From: Paracoccaceae bacterium
GTDB lineage: Bacteria; Pseudomonadota; Alphaproteobacteria; Rhodobacterales; Rhodobacteraceae
NCBI GenBank assembly: GCA_003565055.1
Contig: PXDM01000078.1
Coordinates: 1-5,563 of the forward strand
Direction of reading: 5' to 3'
DNA length: 5,563 nucleotides
This document shows, piece by piece, positions 1 through 4,170 of the stretch. Made by a program: the position numbers and the translations under genes. The notes under the pieces were generated by a model. It ran no database searches. It was not told the origin of the DNA and saw nothing but the letters and a program-made list of their open reading frames with translations. Position 1 is the first letter of the stretch; every line of letters starts with the position of its first letter.

Positions 1-2
1 AC

Positions 3-10
3 AGGGAGAG
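3..10 (+). promoter_or_regulatory. Ribosome binding site of the BMP-family gene
   Basis: The purine-rich stretch AGGGAGAG ends eight bases before the ATG at 19. It is a good Shine-Dalgarno match and supports that ATG as the start. The promoter and any upstream operon genes lie outside the window. Confidence 0.7.
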
Positions 11-18
11 ACCCCATA

Positions 19-1083
19 ATGAAAAAACTGTTCACAGCCGCCCTTCTGAGCGCGGCACTGGCTGCCCCAGTGGTGGCCGACACAACCAAGGTCGGCTTCA
101 TCTATATCGGCCCCGTGGGCGATTTCGGCTGGACCGCAGGCCATGACCGCGCCCGGCAGGAAATGCAGGAGCATTTCGGGGATGCCGTAGAGACCACCAT
201 CGTCGAGAATGTCGATTATGGCGCCGATGCCGAGCGTGTCATGACGCAAATGGCGCTGTCGGGCACGGATATGATCTTCGCGGCCTCTTTCGGCTATGGG
301 CCGGATGTCAATGCCGTCGCGGGCCGCTTCCCGAATGTGGCCTTCCAGCATGCGACCGGCTATATTCAGGATCACCCGAATATCTCGCTCTATGACGCGC
401 GCTTCTACGAGGGCCGCGCAGTGCTGGGCCATATCGCGGGCAAGATGACCGAGACGAACACCATCGGCTATATCGCCTCCTACCCCATCCCGGCGGTGAT
501 CTCGGGCATCAATTCGGCCTTTTTGCATGCGCGCGCGGTCAACCCGGATGTCAATTTCCGCATCATCTGGACCTATTCGTGGTTCGATCCCGCGCTTGAA
601 GCCAATGCCGCCGAGACCCTGATCGAGCAGGGTGCGGATGTGATCATGCAGCACACTGATTCCACTGCGGCTGTGCGCGTGGCGGAAGATGCGGGCGTCA
701 TGGCCTTCGGGCAGGCGAGCGACATGACTCAATTCGGCCCGACCGCGCATCTGAGCGCCATTGTCGACCGCTGGGCACCCTATTACATCGCGCGCGTGGA
801 AGCCCTGAAAGCAGGCGAGTGGGAAGCACAGAATTCCTGGCTGGGCTTTGCGGATGGCATCATCGAAATGGCGCCCTGGAATGACCGCATCCCGGCGGAG
901 CTTCAGACCGAAGCGGATGAGATGATCGCGGCGATTGCAGCAGGCGAGTATCACCCCTTCACTGGGCCGATCAACCGGCAGGACGGCACGGCCTGGCTGG
1001 CTGAGGGTGAAACCGCCCCGGACGGCGATCTGGCGACGATGAATTTCTACGTCGAAGGGATCACCTCGGAACTGCCGAACTGA
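19..1083 (+). CDS. BMP/PnrA-family ABC transporter substrate-binding protein (periplasmic)
   Basis: A 354-residue secreted solute-binding protein of the basic membrane protein (BMP, PnrA-like) family. It delivers its ligand to an inner-membrane ABC importer. Residues 1-20 form a Sec signal peptide: KK at 2-3, a hydrophobic Leu/Ala core, and a likely cut after VVA at 18-20. No lipobox cysteine is present, so the protein should be soluble in the periplasm, unlike the spirochaete lipoproteins. The mature part opens with the family's first strand and ligand loop (KVGFIYIGPVGDFGW, 24-38). It continues through the alternating two-lobe Rossmann-like fold, with recognisable segments DMIFAASFGYG (84-94), YEGRAVLGHIAGKMT (130-144) and GADVIMQHTDST (205-216). 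Length is typical. Characterised PnrA proteins bind purine nucleosides, and alphaproteobacterial members often lie near purine catabolism genes. The ligand here is inferred. No permease or ATPase gene is visible; partners may lie upstream. The gene has its own terminator at 1119-1148. Confidence 0.9.
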   Translation: MKKLFTAALLSAALAAPVVADTTKVGFIYIGPVGDFGWTAGHDRARQEMQEHFGDAVETTIVENVDYGADAERVMTQMALSGTDMIFAASFGYGPDVNAVAGRFPNVAFQHATGYIQDHPNISLYDARFYEGRAVLGHIAGKMTETNTIGYIASYPIPAVISGINSAFLHARAVNPDVNFRIIWTYSWFDPALEANAAETLIEQGADVIMQHTDSTAAVRVAEDAGVMAFGQASDMTQFGPTAHLSAIVDRWAPYYIARVEALKAGEWEAQNSWLGFADGIIEMAPWNDRIPAELQTEADEMIAAIAAGEYHPFTGPINRQDGTAWLAEGETAPDGDLATMNFYVEGITSELPN

Positions 1084-1118
1084 GGCAATCCGCGCAGGCC
1101 ACGTGGAGCAGAAACCAG

Positions 1119-1148
1119 GGGCGCATGTCTTCGGCGTGCGCCCTTTTT
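1119..1148 (+). terminator. Intrinsic terminator after the BMP-family gene
   Basis: A perfect 7-base stem, GGGCGCA (1119-1125) with TGCGCCC (1137-1143), encloses a short loop that includes the UUCG tetraloop sequence closed by C-G. Five T residues (1144-1148) follow directly. It sits 35 bases past the stop codon at 1081-1083 and fits a factor-independent terminator for the plus strand. Read on the minus strand, the same hairpin is followed only by a weak CTGGTTTC stretch, so it may also end the convergent lepB unit, but less convincingly. Confidence 0.85.
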
Positions 1149-1170
1149 CGGTCGGGTTTGTCCTGTCGGC

Positions 1171-1497
1171 TCAGCCCATCTCGTCGAGCAAGCTGCGCCC
1201 GTGCGCGTCCTCAAGCTCGATGACCCATAGATCGGGATCAAACCCGCGCTGGCGCGCGATTGCGGCGTCGACCTCGGCCTCGCCCCCCTCAACGAGCACC
1301 TGCCAGACCCGCGCGCCGGTCGCGAGATCAAAGCCACGTGTGAACGCCCGCGCGCGCCCGTCCATGAGCGCGAGTTTCACGAGCACCGCCCCGGCAGTCC
1401 CGTCGCCGCGCGTGATGACATAGGCGGGGATGCCCTCAAGCTGCAAGCGGCGCAGATAGGCCGCCACCCAGATGCCAGTCGCGAGCCGCGCGCTCAT
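1171..1497 (-). CDS. DUF1491 family protein, function unknown
   Basis: A 108-residue soluble protein without signal peptide or membrane segment. I recognise it as the alphaproteobacterial DUF1491 family. Typical features are the N-terminal stretch LATGIWVAAYLRRLQLEGIPAYV split over residues 5-27, the GTAGAVLVKL core (33-42), TGARVW (60-65), and the C-terminal block AAIARQRGFDPDLWVIELED (78-97). The family has no established biochemical role that I know of. The ATG at 1497 overlaps the era stop codon (ATGA, 1494-1497). No convincing Shine-Dalgarno lies at normal distance upstream (GGAG is about 17 bases away), so translation probably depends on ribosomes finishing era. The context suggests a role linked to ribosome maturation or membrane processes, but that is only guilt by association. 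It is the last gene of the minus-strand unit and converges on the BMP-family gene. Confidence 0.8.
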   Translation of the reverse strand: MSARLATGIWVAAYLRRLQLEGIPAYVITRGDGTAGAVLVKLALMDGRARAFTRGFDLATGARVWQVLVEGGEAEVDAAIARQRGFDPDLWVIELEDAHGRSLLDEMG

Positions 1498-2414
1498 GTA
1501 TTGCCGTCGCGGAACTCCAGCCCCATCTCGGAATAACGCTCGGAGTCTTCCATCCAGTTTTCGCGCACTTTCACCTGCAGGAACAGATGCACGGGGCGGC
1601 CCAGAAACCCGGTGATCTCCTGCCGAGCGGCGGTCGAAATCGCCTTGATCGTCTCGCCCTTGTTGCCGAGCACAATGCCTTTATGCCCGTCGCGCATCAC
1701 ATAGATCATCTGGTCGATACGCACCGACCCGTCCTTGCGCTCCTGCCATTGCTCAGTCTCGACGGTCAGCTGATAGGGCAGCTCTTCATGAAGGCGCAGG
1801 GTCAGCTTCTCGCGCGTCATCTCGGCGGCGATCATGCGCATGGGCAGATCGGCGATCTGATCCTCAGGGTAGAGCCACGGCCCCTCGGGCAGCGCACCGG
1901 CCAGCCACGCGCGCAATGCATCAACGCCGTGGCCCTTCTCGGCGGAGATCATGAAGGTCTGGGCAAACGGATAGGCCGCGTTCAGCTCTGCCGAGAGCGC
2001 GAGCAGCACTTCGGCCTTCACACGGTCGATCTTGTTGATCGCCAGCGCAACCGTCTGGCCGGGGTTCACACGCTCATGCAGCGCTGCGATGATGGCCTTG
2101 GTCCCCTCGGTGAGCCCGCGATGCGCCTCGATCAGCAGGACGATGATATCGGCATCCGCGGCCCCGCCCCAGGCGGCTGCCACCATCGCGCGGTCGAGCC
2201 TGCGGCGCGGACGAAAGAGGCCCGGCGTATCGACAAAGACGATCTGCGCCGCGCCTTCGAGCGCCACGCCCCGAATGCGCGCGCGCGTCGTCTGCACCTT
2301 ATGCGTCACGATCGAGACCTTGGCGCCGACCATGCGATTGGTCAGCGTCGATTTGCCGGCATTGGGCTCGCCGATCAGCGCGACGAAACCTGCGCGTGTG
2401 GGTGTGTCGGTCAT
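1494..2414 (-). CDS. era: GTPase Era (30S ribosomal subunit maturation)
   Basis: A 306-residue Era, close to the usual length. This essential GTPase binds the 3' end of 16S rRNA and assists 30S assembly. The GTPase domain shows every motif: G1 GEPNAGKS (15-22), the G2 region KVQTTRARIRG (39-49) with its conserved threonines, G3 DTPG (62-65), G4 NKID (127-130) and G5 SAEKG (157-161). The C-terminal type II KH domain (about 195-285) has the RNA-binding signature GHKGIVLGNKGETIK (243-257) and ends KVRENWMEDSERYSEMGL, as in other Era proteins. The start is the ATG at 2414: it overlaps the rnc stop (ATGA, 2411-2414) and has GGAGGG six bases upstream. The frame stays open further upstream to 2606, but that extension lies inside rnc and has no Era character. 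The overlap with RNase III fits joint roles in rRNA processing and assembly. Confidence 0.97.
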   Translation of the reverse strand: MTDTPTRAGFVALIGEPNAGKSTLTNRMVGAKVSIVTHKVQTTRARIRGVALEGAAQIVFVDTPGLFRPRRRLDRAMVAAAWGGAADADIIVLLIEAHRGLTEGTKAIIAALHERVNPGQTVALAINKIDRVKAEVLLALSAELNAAYPFAQTFMISAEKGHGVDALRAWLAGALPEGPWLYPEDQIADLPMRMIAAEMTREKLTLRLHEELPYQLTVETEQWQERKDGSVRIDQMIYVMRDGHKGIVLGNKGETIKAISTAARQEITGFLGRPVHLFLQVKVRENWMEDSERYSEMGLEFRDGNT

Positions 2415-3097
2415 GTCTGGCCCTCCAGCCTGTCCAAAAGCGCGCGCGCGGCCAGTTGCTCGGCCTGCCGCTTGGAGCCCGCCCGCGCCTGTGCGCTCTC
2501 GCCTGTATCGAGTTCGGCCCCGATGATGAATTCCGGCGCGTGATCCGGGCCGGAGCGCGCGCGTTCGACATAGCGCGGGGGGGCCAACCCGCGCGCCTGC
2601 GCCCATTCCTGCAACATGGTCTTGGCGTCGCGCGCATCGCGCTCGACATCATCCAAACGCGCCGCCCAATGCTGCATCACCACGGCGCGGGCCGCGTCAA
2701 ACCCGGCATCGAGATAAACGGCAGCGATCACCGCTTCCATCGCATCGCCAAGGATCGCTTCCTTGCGCCGCCCGCCCGAGAGCATTTCCGAGCGTCCGAG
2801 TTTCAGCACAGCGCCCAGATCAAGCGCGCGCGCGACCTCGGCGCAGGCTTCCTTGCGCACGAGCGCATTGAAACGCGGTGCAAGCTGGCCTTCACTCGCG
2901 GTCGTGTCAGCGGCGAGCAGCGCTTCGGCCATCACCAGCCCCAGCACGCGGTCGCCCAGAAATTCCAGCCGCTGGTTGTCCGGCCGCGACGGGGCGGACA
3001 TGGAGGGATGCGTCAGGGCGCGGTGCAGCAATTCGGGCCGCGCGAACTCATGGCCCAGCCGGGCCGCGAATTCGCGCAGCTCGCGTGACAATTTCAC
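2411..3097 (-). CDS. rnc: Ribonuclease III (double-stranded RNA endonuclease)
   Basis: A 228-residue RNase III that cuts double-stranded RNA, including rRNA precursors, as a Mg2+-dependent homodimer. The catalytic domain carries the signature NQRLEFLGDRVLGL (41-54). By alignment with E. coli, E45, D49, E69, D118 and E121 match the key acidic residues (E41, D45, E65, D114, E117). Q42 replaces the non-catalytic E38. The double-stranded RNA-binding domain spans about 155-224, with the GSKRQAEQLAA motif at 207-217. I chose the GTG at 3097 rather than the in-frame ATG at 3130. The GTG overlaps the lepB stop (GTGA, 3094-3097), has AGAGG five bases upstream, and gives the family-typical N-terminus MKLSRELREFAARLGHEF. 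The ATG lacks a Shine-Dalgarno and would force a 37-base overlap. The coding strand has a run of seven C (2577-2583), but the frame is intact through it. Confidence 0.96.
   Translation of the reverse strand: MKLSRELREFAARLGHEFARPELLHRALTHPSMSAPSRPDNQRLEFLGDRVLGLVMAEALLAADTTASEGQLAPRFNALVRKEACAEVARALDLGAVLKLGRSEMLSGGRRKEAILGDAMEAVIAAVYLDAGFDAARAVVMQHWAARLDDVERDARDAKTMLQEWAQARGLAPPRYVERARSGPDHAPEFIIGAELDTGESAQARAGSKRQAEQLAARALLDRLEGQT
2421..2426 (-). promoter_or_regulatory. Ribosome binding site of era, inside the end of rnc
   Basis: GGAGGG on the minus strand lies six bases before the era ATG at 2414, within the last codons of rnc. It is the strongest Shine-Dalgarno in the unit. It fixes the era start and allows initiation in addition to coupling through the ATGA overlap. 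Confidence 0.75.
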
Positions 3098-3882
3098 TGC
3101 AACCTCTGGAAGAAGCGATCCGAGCGCCATGTCCAGAAGAAGAAGAGCGAGCGGCCCTCGGCGCTGAACACGACATGGCGCGCGCGCCCGATCAGGTGGT
3201 CAAAGGGCACCATGCCCACCCCACCCACTTGCTGCGGCATGCGGCTGTCGAGCGAATTGTCGCGATTGTCGCCGATGAAGAAGAAATGCCCCTCTGGCAC
3301 TGTGAAGACCGGGGTGTTGTCGCCCGCGCCACCATCGACGATGTTGAGGACCGGGAAGCTCACCCCATTGGGCAGAGTCTCGATCATGCGCGATTTGCGA
3401 CATTCGCCGCCCTCGCCCACTGGCGCGTTTTCGCAGCGCGGGAATTGCCCGGCGCTGCCCTGACGCGCAAAGGTCTCGATGAAATCGCCCGCAGGTTCCT
3501 GCGGCACGGCCTCATCATTGAGCCACAACTGCCCGTCCCGCATCTGCACGCGGTCACCGGGCAGGCCGATCAGGCGCTTGATGTAATCCGCGCCCGTGCC
3601 GGGATGGCGAAACACCACGATATCGCCGCGCTCAGGCTCTGAGGCGAAAATCCGGTCAGGGATGGGGCAGATCGCGAAGGGGCAGGAGAAGCGTGAATAG
3701 CCATAGGCCATCTTGTTGACGAAGAGGAAATCGCCGATCAGCAGCGTTTCCTTCATCGAGCCCGAGGGAATCCAGAAGGGCTGGAAGAAAAGCGTGCGAA
3801 AAATACCCGCGATCAACAGCGCATAGATGATCGTCTTGAAGTTCTCCCAGAACCCGTCTTTCTTGCCGTCGACTGCGCTCAT
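3094..3882 (-). CDS. lepB: Signal peptidase I (leader peptidase)
   Basis: A 262-residue type I signal peptidase. It is membrane-anchored with a periplasmic active site and removes signal peptides from exported proteins. A short basic N-terminus (KK at 7-8) precedes one membrane segment at about 15-33. E. coli LepB has two such segments. The catalytic serine is S42 in IPSGSM (38-43), and the general-base lysine is K102 in DYIKRLIGLPGDRV (99-112). The conserved box E, GDNRDNSLDSR, lies at 204-214. C150 and C161 bracket an insert and could form a periplasmic disulfide like that of E. coli LepB; this pairing is inferred. The ATG at 3882 has AAGAGG eight bases upstream. lepB is the first gene of the unit and runs into rnc by a 4-base overlap. 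In related genomes acpS often lies just upstream, but here the next gene is the divergent leuA. Confidence 0.96.
   Translation of the reverse strand: MSAVDGKKDGFWENFKTIIYALLIAGIFRTLFFQPFWIPSGSMKETLLIGDFLFVNKMAYGYSRFSCPFAICPIPDRIFASEPERGDIVVFRHPGTGADYIKRLIGLPGDRVQMRDGQLWLNDEAVPQEPAGDFIETFARQGSAGQFPRCENAPVGEGGECRKSRMIETLPNGVSFPVLNIVDGGAGDNTPVFTVPEGHFFFIGDNRDNSLDSRMPQQVGGVGMVPFDHLIGRARHVVFSAEGRSLFFFWTWRSDRFFQRLQ
3103..3107 (-). promoter_or_regulatory. Ribosome binding site that fixes the GTG start of rnc
   Basis: AGAGG on the minus strand, five bases before the GTG at 3097 and inside the end of lepB. No comparable sequence precedes the alternative ATG at 3130, where the upstream bases are pyrimidine-rich (CTCTTCTTCTTC). 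This decides the rnc start. Confidence 0.65.
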
Positions 3883-3890
3883 ACTGTCCG

Positions 3891-3896
3891 CCTCTT
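3891..3896 (-). promoter_or_regulatory. Ribosome binding site of lepB
   Basis: AAGAGG on the minus strand, eight bases before the ATG at 3882. It supports that start and the independent translation of the first gene of the unit. Confidence 0.65.
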
Positions 3897-3914
3897 GCCC
3901 CTATGGTCGCGGGC

Positions 3915-3943
3915 TTCATGAGCGGGGGCGCGGGCCGTGTCAA
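3915..3943 (-). promoter_or_regulatory. Putative sigma-70-type promoter of the lepB-rnc-era unit
   Basis: On the minus strand a perfect TTGACA -35 hexamer (3938-3943) is followed after exactly 17 bases by CATGAA (3915-3920), a weak -10 with three of six consensus bases. Transcription would start near 3908, leaving about 26 bases of leader that contain the lepB ribosome binding site. The -35 and the spacing are good; the -10 is the weak point. Confidence 0.45.
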
Positions 3944-3961
3944 GCAAGAGCACGCCCCCGC
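3922..3961. repeat. 9-base inverted repeat flanking the lepB -35 hexamer
   Basis: GCGGGGGCG (3922-3930) and CGCCCCCGC (3953-3961) are perfect reverse complements separated by 22 bases. The arm centres are 31 bases apart, close to three helical turns, so a dimeric protein could contact both from one face. The lepB -35 hexamer lies between the arms. Neither predicted transcript (starts near 3908 minus and 4025 plus) includes the repeat, so a DNA-level role is likelier than an RNA hairpin. Chance is possible in GC-rich DNA. Confidence 0.4.
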
Positions 3962-3988
3962 CTGCAAACGTGAGCGACAAATTGGGGG

Positions 3989-4017
3989 TTTCCAAGCCCG
4001 CGATGCGGCCATATAAC
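3989..4017 (+). promoter_or_regulatory. Putative leuA promoter, placed for a leaderless leader transcript
   Basis: TTTCCA (3989-3994, four of six -35 consensus bases) and TATAAC (4012-4017, a good -10) are 17 bases apart. The expected first transcribed base is near 4024-4025, which coincides with the A of the leader-peptide ATG. The local AT-richness of ATATAA stands out from its GC-rich surroundings. No experiment supports the start; it is inferred from spacing. Confidence 0.5.
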
Positions 4018-4024
4018 CACGGTC

Positions 4025-4084
4025 ATGTCATTGCCACACGCATCCATCTGCCTGCCCGGACTGCTGCTTCTTAGCGGCCTCTGA
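4025..4084 (+). CDS. leuL: leu operon leader peptide (attenuator peptide)
   Basis: A 19-residue frame, MSLPHASICLPGLLLLSGL then TGA, located 86 bases before leuA. Seven of 19 residues are leucine, four of them consecutive at 13-16 (CTG CTG CTT CTT, 4061-4072), with further Leu codons at 4031, 4052 and 4079. A run of codons for the end product, just upstream of a biosynthetic gene, is the hallmark of ribosome-mediated attenuation: when charged tRNA-Leu is scarce the ribosome pauses there and changes the folding of the RNA behind it. The stop codon (4082-4084) lies inside the left arm of the following hairpin. No Shine-Dalgarno precedes the ATG, and the predicted transcript starts at it, so leaderless initiation is likely, as reported for trpL of Sinorhizobium meliloti. 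The symbol follows the enterobacterial leu leader by function, not by sequence homology. Confidence 0.75.
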   Translation: MSLPHASICLPGLLLLSGL

Positions 4085-4116
4085 GCGTGTCCTGCAGCAG
4101 GCGCGCCGCTCAGAGG
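4061..4116 (+). promoter_or_regulatory. leuA attenuator: competing RNA helices
   Basis: Two pairings cannot coexist without a pseudoknot. Helix A joins the leucine codons CTGCTGC (4061-4067) to GCAGCAG (4094-4100), seven perfect pairs. Helix B joins CCTCTGAGCG (4078-4087) to CGCTCAGAGG (4107-4116), ten perfect pairs around a 19-base loop that holds the right arm of helix A. A ribosome paused on the first leucine codons would break A and leave B free; a ribosome at the stop codon would cover the left arm of B. No T-run follows B, so an intrinsic terminator is not evident. The stretch 4124-4140 is C-rich and G-poor, which could suit Rho, but that is speculation. Confidence 0.6.
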
Positions 4117-4157
4117 TGACAAGCGCCCGCCCTACCCCCGACATGGATTGCAGAGAC

Positions 4158-4161
4158 AGGA
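4158..4161 (+). promoter_or_regulatory. Ribosome binding site of leuA
   Basis: AGGA, nine bases before the ATG at 4171. It is a modest Shine-Dalgarno. The surrounding CAGGATAC (4157-4164) is complementary, with one G-U pair, to GTGTCCTG (4087-4094) in the attenuator, so its access could depend on leader folding. Confidence 0.45.
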
Positions 4162-4170
4162 TACAGACCA

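Noticed and set aside
1099..1106. The palindrome CCACGTGG between the BMP gene and its terminator
   Set aside because: Eight bases, single occurrence, after the stop codon of a gene; nothing suggests a binding site.
1587..2543. A 318-codon open frame on the plus strand opposite era and the end of rnc
   Set aside because: Same GC-bias artefact; low-complexity His/Arg/Gly-rich translation with no family resemblance, opposite two unmistakable genes.
2577..2583. A run of seven G (seven C in rnc) as a possible slippage or sequencing-error site
   Set aside because: The rnc frame continues correctly into the double-stranded RNA-binding domain, so there is no frameshift; the run reads as ordinary Ala-Pro-Pro codons.
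2415..2606. N-terminal extension of era up to 2606
   Set aside because: It lies wholly within rnc in another frame, is Arg/Gly-rich, and the ATG at 2414 has a strong ribosome binding site and the family-typical start.
3903..4016. A 37-codon open frame on the plus strand in the lepB-leuA gap (begins MVAGFMSGG)
   Set aside because: No ribosome binding site, overlaps the predicted promoters of both directions, and shows no coding character.
4107..4140. The hairpin at 4078-4116 taken as a plain intrinsic terminator of leuA
   Set aside because: No run of T follows; the next bases are GTGACAAGCGCCCG and then C-rich, so termination by the standard mechanism is not supported.
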